Numbered from the stretch's first letter, positions 26,872 through 35,192 are shown. The stretch: 64,000 bases of DNA from WTGA01 sp965214055 (GCA_965214055.1 OZ243931.1:2046001-2110000); one strand, 5' to 3'. The notes: generated by a model from the letters alone, not told the origin. Numbers and translations: made by a program.

Positions 26872-27801
26872 TCAGATCGTTTTCAGGGAGTTCACGATTT
26901 GCCGTTGCTGTTCCGGTTTGGGTTGGATATATCCCAGTGTTGTGGAAATATCGGTATGACCCAATTGGTGCTGCAGGGCCCGGATCCCAAAGGGGATGTC
27001 CTCATTCTGGGACATCGCATTGGCCACTTCGGTCCCGAAGGTATGACGCAATCGATGGGGAGAAAGGGCCACGGAATAGTGTTTGCCGATTGTTCGCAAG
27101 ATGCCCGTGAGTTGCCCTCCGGTTAGCTGGTCATTGGCGAACCGATTCCGGTCATCAAACCGCTGCACACAAAACACCTGATGCTCCGACAGATCTTCCC
27201 GGGGTCCCAGCACCCGGACTGTTTCCTGTTTCAAATGAACCAGATCATCATGCAACCGGTCATCCAGGGGGACATCCCAGGCACGTTTCGTCTTGCTGGT
27301 GGTTGCTGCCAGGTGAATCAGGTTTTTCTGGAAATCAATATCTTTCCAGCATAGCCCCACCAGTTGGCGCCGGCGCATCCCCGTATAGAACAGCGTCTTG
27401 AGGCAGATGGACCAGAACCACCCGTTTTCCACGGAGCAGTCGGGTTCGGCCAGTCCGGCAATTACCCCCGACAGGGCCTTCACATTTACGGTCTTCTTCT
27501 TCAGGTTCGAAACTGTGGCCGGGGCCACATCTTCGATGGGATTGATGGGCATCAATTCCCGTTTGACGGCGAATTTCATGAACACCCGGAAGCTCCGGCG
27601 ATAGGAGTTCCAGGTGGTTTCACGAGCGCGGGCCAATACCTGCTCGCGCCACCGGATAAAGACCTCTTCATTCAATTCATCCAGTTTACAGACCCCCGTA
27701 TCCGCAATAAACAGCTTGCAGGTGGTTCGATAGACCGATTCTGTTTTCGGACGCAGTATTCGGACCGAACAGTAAAGGTCCAATAATTCATTCAGTCGCA
27801 T
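26872..27801 (-). CDS. int: tyrosine recombinase / ICE integrase
   Basis: A 309-residue XerC/XerD-like tyrosine recombinase: SAM-like core-binding domain (about 1-90) and catalytic domain with Arg143 (YTGMRRR), HRLRH (His249, Arg252), LGHTD (His282) and Tyr291 (TLGYI). It would integrate and excise the element, presumably at the tRNA-Thr 3' end. It is short for PFGI-1-class integrases and closer to the XerT-like enzymes seen beside traI in pKLC102-type islands. The start MRLNELLDLY at 27801 fits the family; a GTG 54 bases upstream extends the frame. Confidence 0.88.
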   Translation of the reverse strand: MRLNELLDLYCSVRILRPKTESVYRTTCKLFIADTGVCKLDELNEEVFIRWREQVLARARETTWNSYRRSFRVFMKFAVKRELMPINPIEDVAPATVSNLKKKTVNVKALSGVIAGLAEPDCSVENGWFWSICLKTLFYTGMRRRQLVGLCWKDIDFQKNLIHLAATTSKTKRAWDVPLDDRLHDDLVHLKQETVRVLGPREDLSEHQVFCVQRFDDRNRFANDQLTGGQLTGILRTIGKHYSVALSPHRLRHTFGTEVANAMSQNEDIPFGIRALQHQLGHTDISTTLGYIQPKPEQQRQIVNSLKTI

Positions 27802-28298
27802 AATATTTTTTCTGATTACTATTATTTTTGTGTTGGATCCAGATAACGTCTGCACAACCCATCGAGTGAAGCACGTTTCGGGTTCCCGGTGGCTGGGCTA
27901 ATGAGATCATTCCAATGACCGGATGACAGATGGTACGCAGGCGCACCTAGCGTGCCCTCTTGACCGGATTGGTGGGGACCCGAAACCGTCTTGGGTTGTC
28001 TGGAGACCCTCTTCTATCCGTTCAGCGCCACGACAGGGAGGACAGAGGGGCTTCTTTCCTGGGGCTAGATTCTCGGGGCGATCGGCTTTCCCTGGAAACC
28101 CGCCGTGATACCAAAGAAAGGCGCTAAGAACGCTTTACTTCCGTATAACAACAAACCGTGTTACCGATATACTGGTGGGCACGATCATAACACAAAACAG
28201 TGGTCTGCCTTGGGGAAGGTCACTGCGGGTGACCGAAATACCGGCCTATTGGAGAGTTCCGGTTGCGTTGAGACCGGGCGAAATCCAAAAAAAGACCC
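27802..28298. other. intergenic in accessory region, no gene recognised
   Basis: Short frames here (for example 27923-28108 plus) lack homology and ribosome binding sites. The stretch separates the integrase start from the terminator of the next small cassette gene. No attachment-site-like repeat of the tRNA 3' end was noticed. Confidence 0.4.
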
Positions 28299-28325
28299 AA
28301 AAGACCCGCCTGAGCGGGTCTTTCA
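28299..28325 (-). terminator. terminator of the small gene at 28356-28637
   Basis: GACCCGC-CTGA-GCGGGTC with flanking A/T runs (bidirectional). The stem and the following ~60 bases up to the stop codon are almost identical to those at 24090-24180. Confidence 0.8.
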
Positions 28326-28355
28326 AGGATTGACAGCGACACCAGGGGTACGGCT

Positions 28356-28637
28356 TTAGGCAGCGAGCAGGCCTTTCATCGTCCAGAGGATGAAACCCGT
28401 CAAGACAACATTCATTCCCATCGCTCCTTGAACGATGTTTACACCGGTTTTCAAGGAGTCCAGACGATCGTCCATTCGGTCCATTCGCTGGCCTAATGCG
28501 TCGATCGCGCGCAATACGCGATTTTCGCTTTTCTCAACCTCCACCTCCGCCAACTTCTTAACCTCCAGGTTCTGGGCTGCGTTCAGCCCGTCGTTGCCAG
28601 AGCCGTTGCCCAGCTCCGGTTTAACAGCATGATTCAT
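28356..28637 (-). CDS. small coiled-coil membrane protein, paralogue of 24147-24473
   Basis: A 93-residue protein with the same build as its paralogue: polar N-terminus (MNHAVKPELGNGSGNDGLNA), short charged helix (RMDRMDDRLDSLKTG) and C-terminal hydrophobic helix ending ILWTMKGLLAA. It is 15 residues shorter because the heptad helix has fewer repeats. The ribosome binding site is GGGC rather than GGAGG because the leader deletion ends just there. Promoter and terminator match the other cassettes. Function unknown. Confidence 0.65.
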   Translation of the reverse strand: MNHAVKPELGNGSGNDGLNAAQNLEVKKLAEVEVEKSENRVLRAIDALGQRMDRMDDRLDSLKTGVNIVQGAMGMNVVLTGFILWTMKGLLAA

Positions 28638-28703
28638 TATTTGCCCGATAAGCTCTGGCGAGCATAATGAGATCACTATACCGAAAAGACAGGCTCAGAC
28701 CAA
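28638..28703 (-). promoter_or_regulatory. cassette promoter with naturally deleted leader (L2)
   Basis: On the minus strand TTGGTC (28703-28698), 17 bp spacer, TATAGT (28680-28675), then the usual first bases and the 5' arm of hairpin 1 (GCCAGAGCTTATC). Immediately after that the sequence jumps to GGGCAAATA and the start codon, so hairpins 2-5, some 140 bases present in the other copies, are missing. Confidence 0.75.
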
Positions 28704-28780
28704 TCAGAAAACGGGAAAATTCACAAAATGAAGGACGGTTTGGTGCGCAGTGATGTGTACCGGTAGAACAGCGCCAAAAG

Positions 28781-28804
28781 AAAACCCCGCCGAAGCGGGG
28801 TTTT
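28781..28804 (-). terminator. terminator of the small gene at 28825-29133
   Basis: ACCCCGC-CGAA-GCGGGGT with A and T runs on both sides. The same stem ends the related gene at 38448-38882. Confidence 0.8.
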
Positions 28805-28824
28805 GAAGGGGTTGAAAGCAGAAC

Positions 28825-29133
28825 TCAGGCAAGCGATGACACGTACTGCAAAAAAGCCCACATGGAAGCGATCATGACTCCCAGCATGGCAAGCCCGAAT
28901 GTTGCGACTTGCCATTTCAGGCTACCGATGTCCCCTTTCAGGTCACCGATGTCCCCTTTTGTGGCGACTCGCTTCTCCATCTCATCCAGCCCCTGGTTGA
29001 TAGCAGTGACTACGGCTTCATGCGAAGCCATGTTTGCTGCCATGATCCCCTTGATCACGGGATCGTCCAGTTTGTACTCTTCTTTCAACTTGTTTCCCAC
29101 CTCAAATGAATCATATTGTAGGTGTATTAGCAT
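28825..29133 (-). CDS. DUF1640/CCDC90-like small coiled-coil membrane protein
   Basis: A 102-residue protein: N-terminal segment (MLIHLQYDSFEVGNKLKEEY), a helix with a short heptad stretch (KGDIGDLKGDIGSLKW, about 68-83) and a C-terminal membrane helix (ATFGLAMLGVMIASMWAFL). This build, coiled coil followed by a terminal helix, resembles bacterial DUF1640/CCDC90-like proteins and the larger relative at 38448. GGAGG 7 bases before the ATG. Own promoter, leader and terminator. Function unknown; the DUF1640 link is from layout and composition only. Confidence 0.65.
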   Translation of the reverse strand: MLIHLQYDSFEVGNKLKEEYKLDDPVIKGIMAANMASHEAVVTAINQGLDEMEKRVATKGDIGDLKGDIGSLKWQVATFGLAMLGVMIASMWAFLQYVSSLA

Positions 29134-29309
29134 GATAACCTCCAAAAAATACAACATTAAAAAAATGGAGACATGCCTCCCCAACAGAGAACAATGTCCC
29201 CGTCGGGTTCAAAATGACACAGGCCGTGAAGCCTTTCGGAGTACCCATCCTTACGGCTGGGGTGTGCCTACGATTCCGATTTCGCCAGATAAGCTCTGGC
29301 AGGTGTAAT
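29134..29309 (-). ncRNA. structured 5' leader RNA, copy L3
   Basis: Same elements in the same order as the other copies: GCCAGA/TCTGGC hairpin, TCGTAGGCACACCCC, AGGC/GCCT hairpin, TGTCATTTTGAACCC, long stem CCCGACGGGGA with TTCTCTGTTGGG, GGAG...CTCC followed by T7, and GGAGG before the ATG. The last ~80 bases are almost identical to copy L5 although the downstream proteins differ. Confidence 0.7.
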
Positions 29310-29315
29310 GAGCTC

Positions 29316-29344
29316 ACTATACCGGAAGGGCGGGGTCAGGCCAA
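29316..29344 (-). promoter_or_regulatory. promoter of leader L3
   Basis: On the minus strand TTGGCC (29344-29339), 17 bp, TATAGT (29321-29316). Confidence 0.7.
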
Positions 29345-29630
29345 GGCCGTATCACCTTACAGCAGGAAAAACCTTGCGATACCTACCGGAAATCAGGCAT
29401 TCTGGATGCCAAACCAGCTGAAAATGAAGGCCCTTTTCGGGGGAATTTGGGACGGGGCCCTTTGGGATAGGCCCCTGCCATTGAAAAATCCCATTCCCTT
29501 CCTGGCCCTTTCCCATTTATTCCCTTTGTGACCCAAGGTTTCGTCCGAATCCGCGAACGGGTTGCCACAGGGTTTATTTCACAATCTTTTGTCGCAACCA
29601 TTTTCCGGTTGTTCCAGGTTTGCCGTTGAC
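29345..29630. other. intergenic, no gene seen
   Basis: No frame with recognisable similarity or ribosome binding site between the L3 promoter and the ardC terminator. Confidence 0.4.
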
Positions 29631-29660
29631 AAAAAAAATCCCCCGCCAATGCGGGGGATT
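29631..29660 (-). terminator. intrinsic terminator of ardC
   Basis: AATCCCCCGC-CAAT-GCGGGGGATT; on the minus strand the stem is followed by a run of eight T residues (A8 at 29631-29638 on the plus strand). Confidence 0.85.
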
Positions 29661-29676
29661 TCTAAACAAAGCAATC

Positions 29677-30606
29677 TCAGGCAGCCTGTTTCCTTTCAGC
29701 CTCGTCAACGAGACCCATCAGAAATTCTGCACTCTCCTGAGCCAGACGCGCTGCTTTGATGATCGCGCGGTTGTTTTCCTCAAGCTGCTTCACCCAATAC
29801 GCAATATACTGCGCATGGTCTTCCCGTGGTGTCTGTTCAACACCATGGGAAGCGCACAAGAATGCACTGCCCAATTCCGCCACGAGTTCCTCGAAAGCAT
29901 AGTCCCGGGTACCGCGCGGACCCAACTGCCGATTACATCGGCTGGAAGAGCCCGTCCAGTGGGTCAACTCATGCAACAACGTCGAATAATAGTCGGTCAG
30001 TCCCTTCTCAGGGTCTTTCCGATTGAAGGCTTCTATCGGAGGCATTCCGATATAATCCCCTCCTACGTTGTAATACGCTTTCCCTGCGGTACGAACCTCT
30101 GCTCCGGTACACCGGACCAGGTGTTCGACCTGCTCGATTCGGTGATCATTGAGTCCAGGACCCGGTTGATCCGCTCTCGCAGCTACCGCCTTCACAATCG
30201 CTTCAGAGGCTTGCCAGCCTTCAACCTGATCCAGATTGAAGACATGGGAATAATGGATGTTCCACCAGGTGGACACCACTTCATCATTCTCGTCTTTGAC
30301 CTCGACCGGGCGGGCATACAGCACCTGCGTGCCGCGCTCGCCTGAACGAACCTTGCAACCGGCTGCTTTCCACTGGCTGAACCCGGCCCAAAAATGAGTC
30401 GAGTAACCCAGCTTCTTCGAAGCCAGTGCTAATGAAAGCACATTGATGCCCCGGTAGAAGTGGCCAGTCACCACATTGGCCGGGGCACCTGAGAGTACCG
30501 CGGACCATGGGGTTTTCCACTGTCCGACGCCAGCTGCAATGGCAGCGATGATATTGTTGGTAATGCTTTGACAAACATGATCCAGTCTTGATTTGCTTTT
30601 TGACAT
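29677..30606 (-). CDS. ardC: ArdC family antirestriction protein
   Basis: A 309-residue ArdC: N-terminal ssDNA-binding (DUF1738/ArdcN) domain (about 1-125; GVGQWKTPW, NVVTGHFYRGINVL, GERGTQVLY) and C-terminal zinc metallopeptidase-like domain with HELTH at 212-216 and EELVAELGSAFL at 239-250. ArdC is carried into recipients by conjugative elements and protects incoming single strands from restriction. The ATG at 30606 has GGAG 7 bases upstream; longer upstream frame is untranslated leader. Its transcription unit uses the same promoter and leader RNA as the small membrane protein genes, tying it to the cassette set. Confidence 0.9.
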   Translation of the reverse strand: MSKSKSRLDHVCQSITNNIIAAIAAGVGQWKTPWSAVLSGAPANVVTGHFYRGINVLSLALASKKLGYSTHFWAGFSQWKAAGCKVRSGERGTQVLYARPVEVKDENDEVVSTWWNIHYSHVFNLDQVEGWQASEAIVKAVAARADQPGPGLNDHRIEQVEHLVRCTGAEVRTAGKAYYNVGGDYIGMPPIEAFNRKDPEKGLTDYYSTLLHELTHWTGSSSRCNRQLGPRGTRDYAFEELVAELGSAFLCASHGVEQTPREDHAQYIAYWVKQLEENNRAIIKAARLAQESAEFLMGLVDEAERKQAA

Positions 30607-30818
30607 GGTGATATCTCCAGAAATACGGGATATCACGCCCCTGCCGGGATGGATATCCCGATAGGGTAAAAAAATAACTGAAGACATGCCTCCCCACCGG
30701 GAAACCTATCCCCAGCGGGTTCAAAATGACACCAGCCGTGAGGCTGTTGGAGTACCCATCACAAGGATGGGGTGTGCCTACGATTCCAGGTTGCCAGATA
30801 AGCTCTGGCAGGCATAAT
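30607..30818 (-). ncRNA. structured 5' leader RNA of ardC, copy L4
   Basis: Contains the full set: GCCAGA/TCTGGC hairpin, a perfect CCCATC-CTTGT-GATGGG hairpin, CAGCC-TCAC-GGCTG, TGTCATTTTGAACCC, and the long stem CCCGCTGGGGA/TTTCCCGGTGGG, where two base pairs differ from L5 yet pairing is kept. It is longer than the others: an extra stem CGGGATATC/GATATCCCG (30626-30660) sits between the T run and the ribosome binding site. Confidence 0.72.
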
Positions 30819-30824
30819 GAGGAC

Positions 30825-30853
30825 ACTGTAAAGCAAAGATTTATTCAGGCCAA
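30825..30853 (-). promoter_or_regulatory. promoter of ardC leader L4
   Basis: On the minus strand TTGGCC (30853-30848), 17 bp, TACAGT (30830-30825), identical to the L1 promoter. Confidence 0.7.
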
Positions 30854-30865
30854 GCCTGGAAAGCG

Positions 30866-30943
30866 AAAAACCCGGAAATAAACGGGTTTTCTGCCGGAAA
30901 GAACGGAATATTCCGGTTTTTAAAAGTGGCCACACTGTGGCCA
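30866..30943. repeat. terminator-like hairpin plus double-palindrome repeat, copy 3
   Basis: AAACCCG/CGGGTTT (about 30867-30889), CGGAATATTCCG (30904-30915), TGGCCACACTGTGGCCA (30927-30943). Nearly identical to copy 2 at 24696-24773 over the whole block. The next 279 bases to the methyltransferase stop hold no recognised gene. Confidence 0.7.
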
Positions 30944-31222
30944 GTGTCGGTCAGGGAACGGATGAATGGGACAGTGCTATGTTCATCATTCCCAGTTAAG
31001 CCCGTTGCGGCAGCGGGTTTATGGTCTGGCGTCAGGGTGAGAGGATCTCACTCGCAGGGCGATTTTCTGCTTCCTGGGTGTATGGTCTTTCTCAGGAAGG
31101 ACTGACCTATCGGGATGCCACTTTACGCGGGTCTTGCAACTTCAGGTCGAGACCAGCCGGAATCGAAACATGGACGAATTCGATAAGAAATATTTTCTAT
31201 ACAGCTTGATCTGGAAAATCCG

Positions 31223-34108
31223 TCATGGTTTGGTGTCCTTGCCCCCATGGACAGAGGGTTCATTGCACCATTGCAAACGGAGGTTCTGAAATGGCGCCAG
31301 CAGGTCCTCGGGATAACCCAGAATATCCATCAGAACCGCACGGTCCAGGTCGGTCCGCGCCTCATCCCGATAGGCTTCGTTTGCCGGCAAAAATGGCCGG
31401 CCCTCAAATCGTCTGAAAATTTCATCCGCACGGTCCAGTTGTTCCTTCGACAAGGCTCTCGGGTCCAACACCTTCAGCCCTGGCAATGCACTGATGGTCA
31501 ATATACTCCGGCCCTGTTGCTGAAGCGACCCCGCCCACCAAAAACTCATCAACCCCAGTGTAGAATTTGCCCACAGGGCGATGATATTTTCCCAGTGCGC
31601 CTCCTTCAGGCGAAAATTCGGCCAGGCACGACCTCCTAGAACTGACTCTGGAGTGCAACAGGCCGCCAGGCTCTGGGAATTGATTTGGAAATCCCGGTTG
31701 AAATGTAATCGGGTAGCGGTCTCCCACACGGTTACCGCCCGATCATCGCATCCTGGCCGAACCTCGCCCTGGCAGTCCGGTTGCACGATCAGACATCGCT
31801 CGCGTTTGGCATCGTGTCCCCAGAGGACCGGATAACTGGGAGCCGTACTGATCGGAATAATCCTGAACGGGCCTCGATAGGGAGGCTGCTCAGCTTTCAG
31901 TGTCCCAATATCACGATCCAGCAATCCCCTGCTTCCCAATTCTTCGAGAGGCACAATGGGTATTGAATGATCAGGGCGATAACGGGGCATCCCCAGCCAG
32001 CCCTGGGACAGACCGAGCATGGTATCTGCAATGGCGGATTCCCTCAGCGAGGCGCACCCCCCCTCATTCAAGGATGCCCGAATATAGCTTCCGATCGCCT
32101 GGTCCCCCCCGCGAAGATGACCGGCTCTGGAATCGGCGGGTAGTCGTGCTATCAGCTTGGCTACCTCCGCAGCTTCCAGTAAGGTGGCTGGTCGTCGCTT
32201 GAGATTGACGAACAACGTATCCTCATAGTTATTGGATAGCGGGGCGCACTTCGTGGCCAGAATCAGTGCTTCAGCCATGCCCGTATCAGCGGAAAAGGCG
32301 CGATCGGTGCTGCCCGAGGTAGCGATGGTAATCACGGTGATGCGGCAGTACCGGGCCAGCAACAGGTCTCTGGCGGGTTGCCACGATGCGCCTTGGATCA
32401 CGGCAATGGGAAGCACCAGGGCAATCGTCCCACCGGGCTTGACCTTGACATCCGCAAGGTCAATAAAATTCGATGCCAGACCCGCATTCCCATGACCCGC
32501 AGGATTCACAAGAGCCTTGCGAATGGTCTTCAGACGTCCGGACATCGCCCGCTGTTCATCTTTCGTGGTCTGGAACCCCGCAAAGGAAGGCACCGGCACT
32601 TCCGTGCTCTCGTGATTGGTGGGACGCGTAAAGGGAGGATTCATAATCACCAGGTCAACAGAATGATGCGGTAACCTGAGATCCTGAACCGCTTCGTCGC
32701 CGCCCCCCCTGGCTTGACGCTGCCCGGTCGCAAACAATGATTTGGACTGTTGCTTTGGAATCAGGTCCAGGGAGCCAATGGCCGTCCCTCCCCCCTTCAG
32801 CAGATCAACCCCATAGGGCATGGTGTAGACCCGGGTATTGTCGAAGAGTACCCTTGGATGGATACTCGACAACTGGGACGCACAAAGATGGGCGGCTGCA
32901 GGCATGATGTCCGCCGCAATGATGGCGCGCTCCATCATCTGTTGATGAACCTCGCTGTCGTCTCCCCCCGCATAGCGGTATCGACTCAGTACCGTATTAT
33001 AGGCGGCAGAAAGCAGGGTTCCGGTTCCACAGGAAAGGTCGGCAATGCGCAAGTCGGGATAACCGGCAAGATCCTCCCACTCGAACCGCAGACGCCGTAC
33101 CGCGAGCTCCGCCAACAATGTCGCACTGGTCGGCAGGGTGTAGAACGTTGCCAGGAACTTTCGGTCCACAATCAGACTCTGGAACATGCGGCCCGACAGG
33201 TCATGACGTGTGGTTACCCCCAGCTCCGCGAGACGCTCCGCAGCTCCCACAAGGGCTCTCAATACCCGACTCGCTGTGGGACCACGAATCGTCACCAGCA
33301 AGTCTGATGCGACCTTGAAGATCGGCCAGTAGTTGATCTCCTCCAGGATCCGGTCCCAGGTCCTCAACAGTCCTCTCTTCAGTGTAACCGTCTTGTCCTT
33401 ATTCAACTGATCAATCGACGGAATGCCCCGGGTCCCGGCAATCATGGTGTGGAAGGTCAGGGCATTGGCAATGATGGTCATCGCCATGCGATCCGTCTGC
33501 TCCCCACTGTTCTGATTCAGTACGAGCCCCAGATTCCTGTCAGTATCGGTAAAACCGGTTTCCACGGCATCCCGTATCGCCCGGGTTGCAACCCGAACCC
33601 CCCTTTCCAGCACCGTGATGCTCTCGTCCACAAGGCGCTGGGAGACCATGGCATGCTCGATACAGCGTACGATGTCATCAATATTCCCGGCAAGCCAGCC
33701 GGTTGTGGGCCAACGGTTCGGCGAGGACGGATCTCCTGAAAAAATGCAGTAATCAAATTCCGCGGTCACAATACGGTCCGGCAGGTCTGCCTGGCCCTGC
33801 CGCAATGCGGTGGGAACACGAACGGCGATGGCCTGTTCAATGGGGTCGGCTGCGCTTCCCGTCACCAGGCCGAGCCGGGCACAGGCGTCCTGTTCCACGG
33901 TGTGCGCCGGTGCATACTCCGTTTCCACCACGACGGGTTGTGCATTGGGAGGGCGGACAAGAATGTCCGGCCGCAGCCCGGGTTGTTTCAGGAAGACCCC
34001 GGTCTGTTCCACACCGAGATGATCCTTCCACAGTGGGTGCTTTCTCCGGAGCACTTCCGCCAGCACGCCGTTAAACGCAACCTCGCTGGTTCGCGGGCCA
34101 CCGGTCAT
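31223..34108 (-). CDS. large N6-adenine DNA methyltransferase, possible type IIG/ISP-like enzyme
   Basis: About 961 residues. The SAM-binding motif ADLSCGTGTLL (about 354-364) and catalytic NPPF (about 488-491, in IMNPPFT) identify an N6-adenine methyltransferase of the type I HsdM/type IIG fold. The N-terminal part contains RPDILV...VVVETEY, which has the D and E of a PD-(D/E)xK nuclease but no Lys at the usual third place, so nuclease activity is doubtful. The C-terminal ~300 residues probably recognise DNA. No separate restriction subunit is nearby. The start at 34108 (MTGGPRTSEVAFNG) follows a GAGG; the frame extends 82 codons upstream but that part looks non-coding. It may modify ICE and host DNA against restriction. 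Confidence 0.78.
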   Translation of the reverse strand: MTGGPRTSEVAFNGVLAEVLRRKHPLWKDHLGVEQTGVFLKQPGLRPDILVRPPNAQPVVVETEYAPAHTVEQDACARLGLVTGSAADPIEQAIAVRVPTALRQGQADLPDRIVTAEFDYCIFSGDPSSPNRWPTTGWLAGNIDDIVRCIEHAMVSQRLVDESITVLERGVRVATRAIRDAVETGFTDTDRNLGLVLNQNSGEQTDRMAMTIIANALTFHTMIAGTRGIPSIDQLNKDKTVTLKRGLLRTWDRILEEINYWPIFKVASDLLVTIRGPTASRVLRALVGAAERLAELGVTTRHDLSGRMFQSLIVDRKFLATFYTLPTSATLLAELAVRRLRFEWEDLAGYPDLRIADLSCGTGTLLSAAYNTVLSRYRYAGGDDSEVHQQMMERAIIAADIMPAAAHLCASQLSSIHPRVLFDNTRVYTMPYGVDLLKGGGTAIGSLDLIPKQQSKSLFATGQRQARGGGDEAVQDLRLPHHSVDLVIMNPPFTRPTNHESTEVPVPSFAGFQTTKDEQRAMSGRLKTIRKALVNPAGHGNAGLASNFIDLADVKVKPGGTIALVLPIAVIQGASWQPARDLLLARYCRITVITIATSGSTDRAFSADTGMAEALILATKCAPLSNNYEDTLFVNLKRRPATLLEAAEVAKLIARLPADSRAGHLRGGDQAIGSYIRASLNEGGCASLRESAIADTMLGLSQGWLGMPRYRPDHSIPIVPLEELGSRGLLDRDIGTLKAEQPPYRGPFRIIPISTAPSYPVLWGHDAKRERCLIVQPDCQGEVRPGCDDRAVTVWETATRLHFNRDFQINSQSLAACCTPESVLGGRAWPNFRLKEAHWENIIALWANSTLGLMSFWWAGSLQQQGRSILTISALPGLKVLDPRALSKEQLDRADEIFRRFEGRPFLPANEAYRDEARTDLDRAVLMDILGYPEDLLAPFQNLRLQWCNEPSVHGGKDTKP

Positions 34109-34575
34109 GCTGACCTCATCGGGTTGTCGTCTCTCCTGTTCTTTTGAACGGTCACGCGCATTCAATCGTCCGCATATCGGCTCTCCATAAGTTCCGCGGC
34201 GGACACAACAGCCGATCCATCTGCCTTGACCGCTCCGTCGATGCGCGAGGGTACGGGCTGATTGGCTGTCACGATTCGGTTTCCTCTCTATGGCAAGAAT
34301 TGCATTGTAATTCATGCATGGGGAAAACAAAACAACCGAATCAGGTATTGCCAACCAACTCCTTTCAAGGAGGTGCGTAAAAAATCACTATTTTCAGTCA
34401 TTATTGGGACAAGTTGTAAAATCAGGAACTAACTATTTAGCCTTTGAGACAGGAATCAGGTGGCGTATCAAAAACCAACGATTTCTAACCATGGAATAAA
34501 GAGTTTTCACAAAGGAAGCTTTTGGAAATTTCACCAAAGCGGTCTTTATCAAGTATCAACTCAATTCATGCCGTC
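34109..34575. other. intergenic between methyltransferase and toxin-antitoxin genes
   Basis: An AT-richer stretch (34370-34560) separating divergent genes; no gene recognised. It should hold the methyltransferase promoter, not identified with confidence. Confidence 0.4.
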
Positions 34576-34604
34576 TTGCCTTGGTGTAGCCCACAAGCTA
34601 CACT
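34576..34604 (+). promoter_or_regulatory. toxin-antitoxin promoter overlapping an inverted-repeat operator
   Basis: TTGCCT (34576-34581), 17 bp spacer, TACACT (34599-34604). The inverted repeat GTGTAGC-CCACAA-GCTACAC (34584-34603) covers the spacer and most of the -10, a good place for autorepression by the HTH antitoxin. Transcription would begin about 34611, the first base of the toxin ATG. Confidence 0.6.
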
Positions 34605-34610
34605 ACACGC

Positions 34611-34910
34611 ATGCGCTATCACATCGTTACCACTGGTGATTTTAATCGCTGGTTGTCTCGCATCCGTGACCGCCAGGCGGCAAGAGCTATCGCTCGACGG
34701 TTGGATCGAGCGGTTGCTGGCAATCTTGGGGATATCAAACCAGTCGGCCAGGGCGTGAGTGAAATGAGAGTTTTCTCAGGCCCTGGCTACCGGCTATACT
34801 TTTTGCTTCGTGATGGCAAACGTATTATCTTGTTGTGCGGTGGCGACAAGTCCAGTCAGTCACGAGACATTGCCCGTGCACACCGAATATTGAGCGAATT
34901 GGAGGCTTGA
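34611..34910 (+). CDS. RelE/ParE superfamily toxin, HigB/Gp49-like
   Basis: A 99-residue basic protein matching the addiction-module killer group: FNRWLSRIRDRQAARAIARR near the N-terminus, then VSEMRVFSGPGYRLYFLLRDGKRIILLCGGDKSSQSRDIARA, the typical RelE-type beta-sheet and C-terminal helix. Such toxins usually cut mRNA on ribosomes. Toxin-first order, as here, is the HigBA arrangement. The stop is 3 bases before the antitoxin ATG. Confidence 0.85.
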   Translation: MRYHIVTTGDFNRWLSRIRDRQAARAIARRLDRAVAGNLGDIKPVGQGVSEMRVFSGPGYRLYFLLRDGKRIILLCGGDKSSQSRDIARAHRILSELEA

Positions 34911-34913
34911 ACC

Positions 34914-35192
34914 ATGGCTGAACTGACCGAATACAACCCCTTTGACCACTTGCTGGACGAGGATGAACTGTCTCGATACCTGACGGAAGCCTACGAAGAT
35001 GAGGACCCGGCTGTCTTTGTCGTGGCCCTGGGTCATGCCATCAAGCACAAGGGGGTCTCTCGGGTTGCTGAAGCAGCTGGATTGAACCGCGAAAGCCTCT
35101 ACAAGGTGATCAATGGCCAGGTACAACCCAAGTGGCACACTATTCACCGGCTGATGCACGCGTTGGGGGTGCGCTTGTCAGTCGCGGCATAG
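34914..35192 (+). CDS. HTH antitoxin (HigA-2-like)
   Basis: A 92-residue acidic N-terminus (EYNPFDHLLDEDELSRYLTE) plus a helix-turn-helix (GVSRVAEAAGLNRESLYKVINGQVQPKWHTIHRLMHALG), the pattern of addiction-module antidotes. It should bind the toxin and the inverted repeat upstream of the operon. The pair probably stabilises the element in the host. Confidence 0.85.
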   Translation: MAELTEYNPFDHLLDEDELSRYLTEAYEDEDPAVFVVALGHAIKHKGVSRVAEAAGLNRESLYKVINGQVQPKWHTIHRLMHALGVRLSVAA

